DNA of 57,862 bases from Lachnospiraceae bacterium (GTDB taxonomy: Bacteria > Bacillota > Clostridia > Lachnospirales > Lachnospiraceae). Within the stretch, counting starts at the first letter, position 1. The number at the start of each line of letters is the position of its first letter. Below, piece by piece: positions 42,878 through 52,042 of the stretch. The notes beneath the pieces are model-generated. The model worked only from the letters and a program-made list of their open reading frames with translations. It was not told the origin of the DNA and made no database searches. Position numbers and translations under genes: made by a program. Location: the NCBI GenBank assembly GCA_017478245.1, contig JAFVDW010000003.1, positions 1 through 57,862 of the forward strand, in the 5' to 3' direction.

Positions 42878-43668
42878 ACGATGGTTCCTCCCCTCACCTG
42901 TGCAGATTCTTCTGTTCCCCTTGTCACCAAAGTAAACAGACAAATCATCAAAAGCATCAACAAGCTAATCATGGAGCCGCCGTGCCAGTCATAGGCTGAG
43001 AAATAACTGCCGATTAAGCTTCCCATGATGTAAGTGCTGTTGTACAGCATGTCCAACACCACATAATTCGTCATGGCAGGCAGAAACACCATAGAAACCG
43101 CACTGATGATACCGGGCACCGACAACGGTAAGGTAATCCGTAAAAAGGTCTGAACAGGATTTGCGCCCAAATCTGCCGCCGCCTCCACCAGACTGTGATC
43201 CAGTCTGGTAAGCTGAGTATAGATAGGCAAAATCATAAAGGGCAGGAAATCATAGGTCATACCAATCACCGAGTTAAAAAAGGGATGAAATGCCAGATTT
43301 CCCTCTATTGCCGTCAGAATTTCCTTAAGTGCCGTGATGCGCAGCGTAAAGTTAATCCACATGGGCATCACAAAAAGCATCACTACCACAGAGCGGGCTT
43401 TCCACTTGCTCTGTGACAGCACGAATGCAACCGGATACGCAATCAACAGGCAAATCACCGTAGTCACCAGTGCCAACAGCAGAGAGTAGACCAATGTCCC
43501 CAAGGTGTTGGGATTGGTAAAAAATCCTATCAGATTTTGAAGGGTGGGACGTCCATCCCCATTCGTAAACGCATAGGATACGATTACGACAAGGGGTGCC
43601 ACCACGAAAATCAGCAGATAGATCACATAGGGAATCGCAAGCTGCCTCCGGGAAAATGTCACTTTCAT
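42874..43668 (-). CDS. potB: Spermidine/putrescine ABC transporter permease PotB
   Basis: 264 residues from the ATG at 43668 (GGAGG, 7-nt spacer); the longer open frame to 43761 overlaps potA and has no better site. Six helices and the EAA-type loop VEAAADLGANPVQTFLRITLP. Co-transcribed with potA, potC and potD. Confidence 0.93.
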   Translation of the reverse strand: MKVTFSRRQLAIPYVIYLLIFVVAPLVVIVSYAFTNGDGRPTLQNLIGFFTNPNTLGTLVYSLLLALVTTVICLLIAYPVAFVLSQSKWKARSVVVMLFVMPMWINFTLRITALKEILTAIEGNLAFHPFFNSVIGMTYDFLPFMILPIYTQLTRLDHSLVEAAADLGANPVQTFLRITLPLSVPGIISAVSMVFLPAMTNYVVLDMLYNSTYIMGSLIGSYFSAYDWHGGSMISLLMLLMICLFTLVTRGTEESAQVRGGTIV

Positions 43669-43691
43669 TATACTTCCTCCATATATCGTAA

Positions 43692-45134
43692 TCATTTTTT
43701 CAGCGAGAAGGTCATCTTCTCCTGAGGGAGAATCAGTCCTACCATATCTCCCATGTTCCACAGATACTCATCATCTACAATCAAATCATGTCCATGCTCT
43801 GTGCGCACTACATAGCAATAATGATCGCCCTTATAGATCAGATTGATAATATGTCCCCGGGTCAGTCCCGCCTCCACATCGTCACTCATCTGAATATCTC
43901 CGGGCTCGATTGAGACATGAACGCGCAAACGGGAAGGATCAATGACCTGTCCGCTACCATCCACCAGTACCTCTCCCTGTCTTCTGGCACCGGGAATCAC
44001 TGTAGTCAGATCACAATGAATAATCCTGCCATTGTAATCCAACTGATAATCTCCGGTTACTGCCGCCTCAAAACGGGTGATATGATCCTCTGCGATCATA
44101 ATGTGAATCCCATCCGGCTCCAGATCCATCCCCACTGTATCCCCCACCTTGGGGGTCTTGGTGGACTGAATCACCATCTCATATTTACCGGACTCCACTG
44201 TGATTTCATAATGAATGCCTTTGAAAATCACATCCGTGACCTTGCCGGAGATTGTCCCTTCTTCCGCCCCGGTCAGAATCACATCCTCGGGACGTACCAC
44301 CACATCCACTAACGTTCCCTCCGGCACATCGTCCATACATAGGAATTCACCGCCACAGAAACGCACCTTTTTCTCCCCGGTCATAATGCCCTTGAAAATA
44401 TTGCTCTCACCGATAAAATCTGCCACGAAAGCATTGATGGGCTCGTTGTAGATGTCCTCCGGTGCACCTATCTGCTGAATCTTACCGTTGGACATAACCA
44501 CAATCTTGTCAGACATGGTGAGTGCCTCCTCCTGATCATGGGTCACATAGATAAAGGTAATTCCCAGGCGCTCATGCATTGCCTTCAATTCCAGTTGCAT
44601 CTCCTTGCGCATCTTAAGGTCCAATGCCCCCAGAGGCTCGTCCAAAAGCAGAATCTGTGGTTCATTTACCAATGCTCTTGCTATGGCAATTCGCTGCTGC
44701 TGTCCTCCGGAAAGAGTCGCCACACTGCGATCCTCAAAGCCCTCCAGATCCACCAGATCCAGAACACGCTTCACCTTGCGTATGATTTCCTCCCGTGATA
44801 TCTTTTTCAGCTTCAAGCCGAAGGCGATATTATCAAAAATATTCATATGCGGAAACAAAGCATATCGCTGAAACACCGTATTGATGGGACGCTTGTTGGG
44901 CGCCAGGCGGGTGATGTCTTCTCCGTTCAACAAAATCTGTCCGCTGGTAGGCAAATCAAAGCCCGCGATCATACGCAGGGTGGTAGTCTTGCCACAGCCG
45001 GAAGGACCTAAGAAGGTAACGAACTCTCCCCGTCCGATCGTCAGGTTGAAGTCCTGAACCGCCACATAGCCATTGTCGTCAAATACGCGGCTGATATTCT
45101 GCAGTTCAATGATGTTCGGTGCATTTTTCTCCAT
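43692..45134 (-). CDS. potA: Spermidine/putrescine ABC transporter ATPase PotA with two TOBE-like domains
   Basis: 480 residues from the ATG at 45134; AAGGAG lies 14 nt upstream, unusually far, but it overlaps the alternative GTG at 45149. Walker A GPSGCGKTTTLR, signature LSGGQQQR, Walker B ILLLDEPLGALD. The C-terminus is about 110 residues longer than usual PotA. It contains two TOBE-like segments, one beginning VDVVVRPEDVIL and another beginning VHVSIEPGDIQM. The second may be a duplicated regulatory domain. First gene of the operon. Confidence 0.93.
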   Translation of the reverse strand: MEKNAPNIIELQNISRVFDDNGYVAVQDFNLTIGRGEFVTFLGPSGCGKTTTLRMIAGFDLPTSGQILLNGEDITRLAPNKRPINTVFQRYALFPHMNIFDNIAFGLKLKKISREEIIRKVKRVLDLVDLEGFEDRSVATLSGGQQQRIAIARALVNEPQILLLDEPLGALDLKMRKEMQLELKAMHERLGITFIYVTHDQEEALTMSDKIVVMSNGKIQQIGAPEDIYNEPINAFVADFIGESNIFKGIMTGEKKVRFCGGEFLCMDDVPEGTLVDVVVRPEDVILTGAEEGTISGKVTDVIFKGIHYEITVESGKYEMVIQSTKTPKVGDTVGMDLEPDGIHIMIAEDHITRFEAAVTGDYQLDYNGRIIHCDLTTVIPGARRQGEVLVDGSGQVIDPSRLRVHVSIEPGDIQMSDDVEAGLTRGHIINLIYKGDHYCYVVRTEHGHDLIVDDEYLWNMGDMVGLILPQEKMTFSLKK

Positions 45135-45189
45135 AGCTTTTTCGTCCACTCCTTTTTATTTCATGCTTCACACTTACACTATCTGTAAC

Positions 45190-45218
45190 ATTATAACGCA
45201 TTCTGTCGTAATCGAAAA
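45190..45218 (-). promoter_or_regulatory. Probable potABCD promoter
   Basis: A perfect TATAAT (45195-45190) lies 17 bp downstream of a weak -35 (TTTTCG, 45218-45213) on the minus strand. The leader is about 50 nt. Confidence 0.45.
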
Positions 45219-45228
45219 CAAAAACTTT

Positions 45229-45282
45229 AAAAATCCCTCCCGGAAAGACGCCTGTTCAATCACGTCTGCCCGGAAGGGATTA
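45229..45282 (-). terminator. Intrinsic terminator of the chemotaxis receptor gene
   Basis: An imperfect stem of about 18 bp (AATCCCTCCCGG... with ...CCCGGAAGGGATT, closed by AGACG/CGTCT) is followed by TTTTT on the minus strand, 26 bp after the receptor stop. Confidence 0.8.
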
Positions 45283-45307
45283 CGATGCTATCACTATTTA
45301 TCCAGAT

Positions 45308-46813
45308 TTATACACTTGTACTGATAGCTAACAGATCTCCGGCAATGTTCTCCACCCGGTCAAAGGTCTGGGTCGTCAACCGTGTGATCTGTCTCTGCTC
45401 ATTGGACTCATCTACAATCTCGCCTGCGCGAGTCTTGGAATTGCGCACCAGCTCTTCCATCTCTTCCGCCATACGATGTACCATATCTGACTGTTCCTTA
45501 CTCTTGTGACTCTTGTCTGCAATCCTGCGGGTCGCCTCAATAGAATCATTCTGCATATTGCCCAGCTCTTCGGCTTCTTTCTCTGCCAGTCTGATTCTAT
45601 CAATACCCGCATCCACGGAAACTTTGTTTTCGTCATTGGAATGCTTCACGCTCTCCAACATGGCTCTGGTCTCGGTAATCATCTGCGTAATGGACTTACT
45701 GGAAGTCTGTGACTGCTCTGCCAACGCGCGCACACCCTCCGCAACCACCGCAAAGCCTCTGCCGTGTTCTCCCGCTCTGGCAGCCTCGATGGAAGCATTC
45801 AACGCCAACAGATTGGTCTGGGCAGCAATACCGGAAATCTCATCTGCAAAACCGGAAATCTCTGCAATATGTCCCTCCAATTGACCGATGGCATCACCTG
45901 TCTGATCGGAGGTGAGCTTGATGGCTTCCATACTGGTGACGATGGAATCCATACCCTCCGCAAAGCTGTTCATCCGCCTACTGATGTTCTCCGATATCCC
46001 GGTCATTTCATCTGTATGTTCGCCAATCTCTACGATACCCACCGCCATCTCATCGATGGTCTGCTGCATCTGACCTGCGTGATCGATACTGCGCTCGCAA
46101 TCCGAAGAAGTCTCCCGGGCAGAAGTAATAATCGCCTCTGTGATGGTCTCTGCGCGAGCCATATCCCCCTCCAGCTCCTTCACCATGGTGACAAGCTCCT
46201 CGGAAATCTCACCACATTTATTCATAACACCCGACACCTCTTCCGTGTCATGTAGGCGCTCCAACACATTGTGTGCGTACTTTGCTACATTGACTGCCGC
46301 CAGAGTCATCAGCGTCTGTTCCAACACAAAGCCGATACCCACGGATATGAACCAGCTTAGCGGGGTCGGATGGGTGACACGCGGCACTGTCAGCGAACGG
46401 AACCAAAGGGATATAAAAATCAGCGGATAATTGATTATCGCCATATTCCTGGTGAATTTCGGATCAAAGAACATACAACTTAGTACCATCATCAGACCAT
46501 AGGTCATATAGATACCGATGGAAGGGTCTGTACCCAACAGCATGACTGCAATACCGATGGCAAGCACCGTCACATATTTCAGAATGGCAGTCTTCAGCCC
46601 TATCTTCTGCAACACCGTGGGACCAATCGTACAGATACAACCGATGATGGTGAGAATGGTAAGGTTTCCATAATCCATATCAAAAATACCTGCGGCAGTA
46701 CCCAGATATAAAAATGGAAATACCAAAGTCATCCATCTTGTAACCTTCACCAGACGGCGACTCATCACCTCATCATTCTGCGCAAAAAAATCCTGTTTTT
46801 CCTGTGTATCCAT
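45308..46813 (-). CDS. Methyl-accepting chemotaxis protein without an extracellular sensor domain
   Basis: 501 residues, ATG with AGGAGG 6 nt upstream. Five to six closely spaced membrane helices fill residues 25-180, leaving no large outside domain. A cytoplasmic signalling domain follows with the conserved hairpin tip [24 protein letters not shown] and [18 protein letters not shown]. The multi-helix input suggests it senses a membrane or energy state rather than a soluble ligand. No che or flagellar genes are in the window. Confidence 0.93.
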   Translation of the reverse strand: MDTQEKQDFFAQNDEVMSRRLVKVTRWMTLVFPFLYLGTAAGIFDMDYGNLTILTIIGCICTIGPTVLQKIGLKTAILKYVTVLAIGIAVMLLGTDPSIGIYMTYGLMMVLSCMFFDPKFTRNMAIINYPLIFISLWFRSLTVPRVTHPTPLSWFISVGIGFVLEQTLMTLAAVNVAKYAHNVLERLHDTEEVSGVMNKCGEISEELVTMVKELEGDMARAETITEAIITSARETSSDCERSIDHAGQMQQTIDEMAVGIVEIGEHTDEMTGISENISRRMNSFAEGMDSIVTSMEAIKLTSDQTGDAIGQLEGHIAEISGFADEISGIAAQTNLLALNASIEAARAGEHGRGFAVVAEGVRALAEQSQTSSKSITQMITETRAMLESVKHSNDENKVSVDAGIDRIRLAEKEAEELGNMQNDSIEATRRIADKSHKSKEQSDMVHRMAEEMEELVRNSKTRAGEIVDESNEQRQITRLTTQTFDRVENIAGDLLAISTSV

Positions 46814-46856
46814 AGTTTTCCTCCTTCTCTCCCCGTAACCATTTCATAATACAATT

Positions 46857-46885
46857 ATCATATCAAAAGGCAAGATAACTGTCAA
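46857..46885 (-). promoter_or_regulatory. Promoter of the chemotaxis receptor gene
   Basis: TTGACA (46885-46880) and TATGAT (46862-46857) on the minus strand with 17-bp spacing. Confidence 0.75.
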
Positions 46886-46966
46886 TTATTGTGAATGCTT
46901 TAATTATACAGATATATCCTGCTGCAAATTGACGGATTTCTAAAAATATACATGCACATCCATTTC

Positions 46967-48160
46967 TCAAACCTCATCGGCTGTGACGCTCACAATGAAT
47001 GGGATCACCATCTCATCCTCTGTCAGTCCTGCATGCACACCGATAAAATGTTCTGCCTCTTCTCTTGTATTGTAGATGGACAGGTCACTTACGGCGATTG
47101 CCAGATAATCACCCAACATGGTGCGGAAATTCTCATGCTCTTTTCCTGTGCCGAAAATCCTCTCTTCCAGAACCTTCTGCTTGTTCCAAAGAAGAAATTT
47201 ATCTCCAAACAATCTGTGAAATTCCTGTTCAAACTGTTCTTTTTTCTCCTCTTTCACGAAAAGATTCAATGCTCTGGGCTCAATAGAGGGCATACGCACC
47301 AGACACTCCATCAGGGTGGGATAATCCGTTATGGCGACTCCTTGGGAATCCATATGACCGTGATCCGCCGTAACGATAATCAGGGTGTCCGTTAGCTGCT
47401 CTGACAAGGCTCTCACCTGCTCCTCCAACTGACTAAGCAACTCCTTTGACGCTTCACTATAGCATCCTGTCTCATGCATTATTTGATCCGGCTCATTCCA
47501 ATAAGCATAAATGTACTTCTGCTCCGGCAACTGACACAGCTCCAAAATGTGGGCGCAGATTTTTTCAAAGGTATCCGGGAAAGGAGCCTCAAAGGGGGAC
47601 ACCGGATACGCCTTCCCACCGGCTTTGTTGATTTTATCCGCAATACTCTCGTATCCGCAGTATGTCCAAGGCACATTGTACGCCGCCGCAGCTTCTTCTG
47701 TTCCCTGCTCCACATTCAGGAACACCGTCACATTTTTGTCCACCTGCGGATAGTAGCAATCCCATCCTAGCCAACCGTGCTCACAAGGGGTAAGACCACT
47801 GAGGATGGAAGTGGTGGCTGCCACAGTGGTAGGCGGAAAGGTGGAGCTGTAGATACCTGCCAGATGCGTCCGAAAGAAACCATTTTCTTCCAGATTGCGC
47901 TCCAGAATACATTTTCCCATTCCATCTAACAATATCACTACAATATTTTGATAGTTCTCCTCCAGATGGGCATCCGCCAGCGGCAGACTGGAGCCATTGG
48001 GCTCCAGTCCCCATTTCTTCAGAATCGAATTGGGCAGATTGGCGATGCAGTTCTGGTAATCCGGCTGCCTGATCTTTTTACACATGGTCTTCTTGTGTCG
48101 TATTTCTTTGCTCATTTTCTTCTCACTCGTTTTCTTTTCACTCGTTTTCTTTTCTTCCAT
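46967..48160 (-). CDS. Alkaline-phosphatase-superfamily phosphodiesterase/nucleotide pyrophosphatase
   Basis: 397 residues from the ATG at 48160 (GGAGG, 6-nt spacer). A Lys/Glu-rich N-terminal stretch is encoded by three 15-bp repeats. The metal sites of the superfamily are visible: VILLDGMG near the N-terminus, the nucleophile Thr in STFPPTTVAATTSILSG, YWNEPDQIMHETG and VTADHGHMDS, with a last His near the C-terminus (GVHAGLTEDEM). No signal peptide, so it probably acts on a cytosolic phosphodiester or phosphonate. It overlaps the preceding GNAT gene by 23 bp and shares its attenuated transcript. Confidence 0.88.
   Translation of the reverse strand: MEEKKTSEKKTSEKKMSKEIRHKKTMCKKIRQPDYQNCIANLPNSILKKWGLEPNGSSLPLADAHLEENYQNIVVILLDGMGKCILERNLEENGFFRTHLAGIYSSTFPPTTVAATTSILSGLTPCEHGWLGWDCYYPQVDKNVTVFLNVEQGTEEAAAAYNVPWTYCGYESIADKINKAGGKAYPVSPFEAPFPDTFEKICAHILELCQLPEQKYIYAYWNEPDQIMHETGCYSEASKELLSQLEEQVRALSEQLTDTLIIVTADHGHMDSQGVAITDYPTLMECLVRMPSIEPRALNLFVKEEKKEQFEQEFHRLFGDKFLLWNKQKVLEERIFGTGKEHENFRTMLGDYLAIAVSDLSIYNTREEAEHFIGVHAGLTEDEMVIPFIVSVTADEV
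48104..48148. repeat. Three 15-bp tandem repeats in a gene overlap
   Basis: On the minus strand AAAACGAGTGAAAAG, AAAACGAGTGAGAAG and AAAATGAGCAAAGAA follow each other. They encode EKKTS-like repeats at the start of the phosphodiesterase, and the first contains the stop codon of the GNAT gene. A copy change keeps the frame. Confidence 0.75.
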
Positions 48161-48656
48161 TTTCTTCCTCCACAAAACATTCCATATATCTTCTAAAGGT
48201 AACAAAGCTCATTGCTTCATAAAAAGCCAGTGCCCCCTCATTAAACTGCCACATATCAAGCTCTAACTTGGGGAATCCCTTTTCCCTGGCATCCTGCCTG
48301 GCAAACTGTATCAGGGCGGTTGCCACTCCCATTCTTCTATGCTTCTCGTCCACACCAAATTCTTCTATGTGGTAAAGCCTTCGCTCCCGGTTATAAGGGG
48401 ATGCGGAGCGGTGGATGTATTGCACCTGCGCATAGCCCACCAGTTCTTCTCCCCAAAATGCTGCAATCACACCGCTGTCTTCATCCTCGAATCTTTTGTA
48501 CACAATATCCCTGATATGCTCCCAGGCATCTGCCCTGAAGATGTCAGGACGCCCATTCACATGCACGTCATTGACCTGTCTCCGTATTCGATTCACCGCC
48601 TCAAGTTCTTCCCGCAAGGCGTACCTAACCGTAATATTTTCCATATTTATGCTCAT
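48138..48656 (-). CDS. GNAT-family N-acetyltransferase under leader control
   Basis: 172 residues, ATG with AAGGAG 8 nt upstream. Motif A is EEFGVDEKHRRMGVATALIQFA; the ending is EGALAFYEAMSFVTFRRYMEC. It resembles the GNAT at 6498-6968 (shared VN-VH--GRPD-F). It is the first full gene after the attenuator-like leader at 48739-48993, and is translationally linked to the phosphodiesterase by a 23-bp overlap. The substrate is unknown; an antibiotic or a ribosome-related target is possible given the leader and the ABC-F neighbour, but this is speculation. Confidence 0.9.
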   Translation of the reverse strand: MSINMENITVRYALREELEAVNRIRRQVNDVHVNGRPDIFRADAWEHIRDIVYKRFEDEDSGVIAAFWGEELVGYAQVQYIHRSASPYNRERRLYHIEEFGVDEKHRRMGVATALIQFARQDAREKGFPKLELDMWQFNEGALAFYEAMSFVTFRRYMECFVEEENGRKENE

Positions 48657-48738
48657 ACTGCGAGCTCCTTTCTGACGTTCCTTCTCTTCGGCTTGTAAGG
48701 AGCATCCAAAAACTGTCTGTCAGTAATCTGATAGGCGC

Positions 48739-48993
48739 AAAAAATGCACCGAACTACATTTAAGTCCGATGCACTCAATCATGGGAAAATATTATAAATA
48801 AAGCTTTACATTCTCACATTTATGCATCGGCTCAAAAAGACCTACGGGCTTTAGACCAATGCACTTCTCGCTTTCGTCTAACGCGCCATACGTCCGTCAT
48901 ACCAATACATATATCGTCTGGAATGTAAATTCTGCTTCATCGTAATCATATTCCTTTCTGTATCTCTTTCAAAATACCTTATCTTACAAGATT
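48739..48993 (-). ncRNA. Candidate transcription-attenuation leader RNA
   Basis: Predicted RNA from the start point near 48993 to a terminator at 48739. In transcript order there are four segments. A is UGCAUUGG (48863-48856), B is CCGAUGCA (48830-48823), C is UGCAUCGG (48773-48766) and D is UCGGUGCA (48752-48745). A pairs with B (8 bp). C pairs with D in a 10-bp hairpin followed by six Us (48744-48739), an intrinsic terminator. B and C are exact reverse complements and can form an antiterminator that breaks both. A small ORF ends 14 nt before A. An additional 9-bp inverted repeat (TTTACATTC/GAATGTAAA, 48805-48813 and 48921-48929) brackets the region. Confidence 0.7.
48878..48949 (-). CDS. 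Putative leader peptide (23 codons)
   Basis: ATG at 48949 (AAAGG, 3-nt spacer) or, better spaced, ATG at 48940 (20 codons), stop TAG at 48878. The peptide ends RRYMYWYDGRMAR, unusually rich in Arg, Tyr and Met. Its stop lies 14 nt before attenuator segment A, so a ribosome stalled at the end of the ORF could mask A. Translation is inferred, not shown. Confidence 0.5.
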   Translation of the reverse strand: MITMKQNLHSRRYMYWYDGRMAR

Positions 48994-48999
48994 TCGTCT

Positions 49000-49028
49000 A
49001 TCATAGCACATCAAAAAATGGTTGTCAA
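49000..49028 (-). promoter_or_regulatory. Strong promoter of the leader-GNAT-phosphodiesterase transcript
   Basis: Consensus TTGACA (49028-49023), 17-bp spacer, TATGAT (49005-49000), starting only 15 bp after the ABC-F stop codon. Confidence 0.85.
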
Positions 49029-49042
49029 TATACTTTCATTTC

Positions 49043-50929
49043 TTATCGCCCGGAAAAGCTGTCCACCATCTCCTGTAGCTCCAGAAATCGTTCCAGCTTC
49101 TGCTCGATTTCGGCATCCACCTTTTCTTTTTCCCGGGTGAGCTCCATCAAGCGGTTGAAATCTGTGGTTGCTGTTGCCATCAACCTCTCCAGTTCTGCAC
49201 TGCGCTCTTCCAGTGCTGCAATCTCCTCCTCGATACTCTCATACTCTCTCTGCTCTTTATAAGAAAGCTTTTTCTTCTCCCTGGGTGCACGATAATTGCT
49301 CTTGCCGGAGGCTTCCTTGGCAGCATCCCTTTTCTCAGACACGTTCCTCTCATTACGTTTTTGCTCCACATACCTTTGCTCTTTGTGTGCCAGATAATCA
49401 GAATAACCGCCCTCGCTTTGGAGCAATGCTCCATCCGGCTCAAAAGAAAAAATTCTAGTGACCACTCTATCCAAAAAATATCTGTCGTGTGAAACCGTAA
49501 TCACGATCCCTGCGAAGCTGTCCAGATAGTCCTCCAGAATCCGAAGAGTCTGGATATCCAGATCGTTGGTAGGCTCGTCCAAGACAATGACATTGGGCGA
49601 CGCCATCAATACCTTCAACAGATACAGCCTTCTCTTCTCCCCACCGGAAAGCTTGCTGATGGGAGCATATTGCATATTGGCATCGAACAGGAAGCGCTCG
49701 CACATAGCAGATGCCGAGAGCTGTCCATCTGTAGTCTGGATATATTCTGCAGTCTCCTTCACGAAATCAATCACACGGATGTTCTCATCCTTCGCCCAAC
49801 GTATATGGATTGAAGCATTCCTCTCTTGTGTCGGTTCCTGCGGGCTTTCTTCCTGCTTGCCTGTATCATATTCCTGACTGAAATAACCAATTCGGACGGT
49901 CTGACCGAGTTCAATCTTGCCGGTGTCCGGGAGCACATCGCCCACAATACATTTCAGTAAGGTTGACTTACCGCAGCCATTGGAACCAATGATACCAATG
50001 CGATCCAACTTCTGAAAGGTATAGGTGAAATGAGCAAAGAGCTTCTGCTCTCCATAGCTCTTGGAAATGTCCTCCAGAAGAATCGTCTTATTCCCCATTC
50101 TGGAGGGGAGAGAGGATAGCTGCACACTGCGCTCCTGCTCAGGACGTTCTCTGTCACGCAACTCTTCAAACCTCTTTATATGTGCCTTCTGCTTGGTAGA
50201 GCGCGCTCTGGCTCCCCGAAGCATCCACGCCAAATCCTTTTTATACAGAGCAGCCGCCTTGCGCTCTGCTGCCTGCTCGAAATTCAGACGCTGTTGTTTT
50301 AACTCCAAAAAGCCGGAATAATTTGCCTCGTAGCGATACGCTTTTCCCTTGTCCAATTCAATGATCTGATTCGTGACCTCATCCAGAAAATATCTGTCAT
50401 GGGTCACCATCAACACTGCCCCTCTGTATTTGCGCAAATACTCCTCCAACCACTCAATCATTTCCGCGTCCAGATGGTTGGTGGGCTCGTCCAGAATCAA
50501 CAGATCCGATGGCGTCATGATTGCAGCCACCAACGCAGCTCGTTTCTTTTGTCCGCCGGATAATATGGCAGGGTTACAATTCGGCTCATCAATACCAAAC
50601 TTTGCCAGCTCCGCCTTGATCTCTCCCATCTTGTCCCAATGATCTCCACTCGCATAAATGGTATCAGTGATATTTTCCAGCAGAGACTTTTTCATGTCAA
50701 ACTGTGGATTTTGCGGCAGATAAGAAATCCGTATTTCATTGCCCATGACCACCTTACCCTCATCCGGGTCGACCACCCCTGCGGTGATGGAAAGAAGGGT
50801 GGATTTACCGGTTCCATTGGAGCCTACGATGCCTATTTTATCAGAGGCATCAATTCCGATACAGACATCCTCTAAAACGGCTTTTGCCATGTAAGTCTTT
50901 GAGATATTTTCCAGATTCAAAATGTTCAT
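49043..50929 (-). CDS. ABC-F family ATPase, Uup-like
   Basis: 628 residues with two ABC domains and no membrane segments. First domain: GSNGTGKSTLL, LSGGQKKRAAL, LLILDEPTNHLD. Linker helices with the Arg/Lys-rich MLRGARARSTKQKAHIKRF follow. Second domain: GSNGCGKSTLL, LSGGEKRRLYLL, VIVLDEPTNDLD. A C-terminal coiled coil of about 80 residues (EEEIAALEERSAELERL) is typical of Uup. ABC-F proteins bind the ribosomal E site to resolve stalled translation or protect against antibiotics. It follows the small monooxygenase gene by 21 bp. The downstream attenuator leader makes a link to translation stress plausible. Confidence 0.93.
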   Translation of the reverse strand: MNILNLENISKTYMAKAVLEDVCIGIDASDKIGIVGSNGTGKSTLLSITAGVVDPDEGKVVMGNEIRISYLPQNPQFDMKKSLLENITDTIYASGDHWDKMGEIKAELAKFGIDEPNCNPAILSGGQKKRAALVAAIMTPSDLLILDEPTNHLDAEMIEWLEEYLRKYRGAVLMVTHDRYFLDEVTNQIIELDKGKAYRYEANYSGFLELKQQRLNFEQAAERKAAALYKKDLAWMLRGARARSTKQKAHIKRFEELRDRERPEQERSVQLSSLPSRMGNKTILLEDISKSYGEQKLFAHFTYTFQKLDRIGIIGSNGCGKSTLLKCIVGDVLPDTGKIELGQTVRIGYFSQEYDTGKQEESPQEPTQERNASIHIRWAKDENIRVIDFVKETAEYIQTTDGQLSASAMCERFLFDANMQYAPISKLSGGEKRRLYLLKVLMASPNVIVLDEPTNDLDIQTLRILEDYLDSFAGIVITVSHDRYFLDRVVTRIFSFEPDGALLQSEGGYSDYLAHKEQRYVEQKRNERNVSEKRDAAKEASGKSNYRAPREKKKLSYKEQREYESIEEEIAALEERSAELERLMATATTDFNRLMELTREKEKVDAEIEQKLERFLELQEMVDSFSGR

Positions 50930-50950
50930 TGTGCTATGCTCTCCAGTTGC

Positions 50951-51280
50951 TTAGTTCCTGATAAATTCGTTGTCAGCGGATGGCATCGTATCATCTGAAA
51001 CGTAACGCTCCACCTTCATATGTAAATCATACTTGTCCCGCAGTTCACTGATACGGGACATCATAGGTGATGCGTGATGTGCATCGATAGCAGCCTGATT
51101 CTCCCAACTGTCAATCAAAAGGACAGTCTCTGTATCATCTAAGGGATAAAAATAATCGTATCGAAGATTTCCCTGTTCTGCACGAATCTCATCTACAACC
51201 CCTGCTGCCAACATTTCCTGTGCAAATTTTCCGGCATTTCCATTTGTACCTGTGTAATAAATATTTACTGTAATAGCCAT
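50951..51280 (-). CDS. ABM-domain protein (putative quinol monooxygenase, YgiN-like)
   Basis: 109 residues, ATG with GGAGGG 6 nt upstream. A small ferredoxin-like dimeric alpha+beta barrel domain: EMLAAGVVDEIRAEQGNLRYDYFYPLDD, VLLIDSWENQAAIDAHHASP. Members oxidise quinols or polyketides without cofactors, or act as small sensors. It precedes the ABC-F gene in the same transcript. Confidence 0.9.
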   Translation of the reverse strand: MAITVNIYYTGTNGNAGKFAQEMLAAGVVDEIRAEQGNLRYDYFYPLDDTETVLLIDSWENQAAIDAHHASPMMSRISELRDKYDLHMKVERYVSDDTMPSADNEFIRN

Positions 51281-51326
51281 TTCTTTCCCTCCCGGCTGCT
51301 TTTTTGGGGGTGTTCCACCCTACGCC

Positions 51327-51838
51327 CTAAGTTAAAATCATTTCTTTTCTTCTGAGTAAGAAATCAATGATAGCATCCGTAATTTTTTGATAAACACCGA
51401 ACTCTCTCTCTATCGTCTCAGCACTGAATAGCAAATAGGATACCTGAATGAAACATTTCCTTCCGTTCTTAATAGCCACAAAGTCTATTTCGCCCTTATA
51501 TGTCTTACCAGCGAACACCGTATAGCCTCTGGAGATTAATTCATTATATACGATATTTTCCAGAAAAAAGGTATCTTCGTAATTGAACGTCTTCGTGTGA
51601 ATGGTGCGAAATCCCATATCAACTGCATATTGTTTTTCTCTGTTTACAAGCGCGGTTTTCCCCACAATATTGTATCTTCCAACGCCATGCAAAAGATATG
51701 CCTTTTTCATCTATCGAGTTAGTAAAGTCGCCAGCTCCCCTGATAAAAGGGGGGAATTACTCACCGTTCGATAAGTTCATCTCGAATGGTCTCCCACAAA
51801 ATAGATTTTCCCGCTCTGCGCACCTCCACCATGCACAT
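51327..51838 (-). pseudogene. Remnant of an AAA ATPase with DUF4143 domain
   Basis: Two fragments with a large internal deletion. The first (51838-51761) reads VEVRRAGKSILWETIRDELI, a Walker A segment ending at TGA. The second (51710-51327, 127 codons) is the C-terminal DUF4143 part: GRYNIVGKTALVNREKQYAV, FFLENIVYNELISRGYTV and GEIDFVAIKNGRKCFIQVSY, truncated before the usual end. Together they cover perhaps a third of a full protein of about 400 residues. The junction contains CCCCTGATAAAAGGGG, a small hairpin. Confidence 0.75.
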
Positions 51839-51871
51839 TTTAGCATTTTTATATTATTTGTGCAATTCTTT

Positions 51872-51973
51872 CTATACTTCTGATGCAATCATTGCAATTT
51901 TACTTTTCATCACAAAACCGATACTCTGATAACACCGGTTAGACCGCTCATAGTCCGCATCTACACATTGCAT
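51872..51973 (-). pseudogene. C-terminal fragment of a GNAT acetyltransferase
   Basis: 33 codons: VDADYERSNRCYQSIGFVMK matches the end of GNAT proteins (strand, helix and loop around the acceptor site). The N-terminal 80 percent is missing. It lies between two other remnants. Confidence 0.6.
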
Positions 51974-52042
51974 GGATTAATGCGAACCCAAAATAAATAA
52001 TACTATCTCATTTACTCAAAAAATCAAGCTATCCTATGCAAA

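Noticed and set aside
48823-48863. A known riboswitch class at the leader of the GNAT gene
   Set aside because: No conserved aptamer core of a class I know can be recognised. The small ORF and nested complementarity fit attenuation better.
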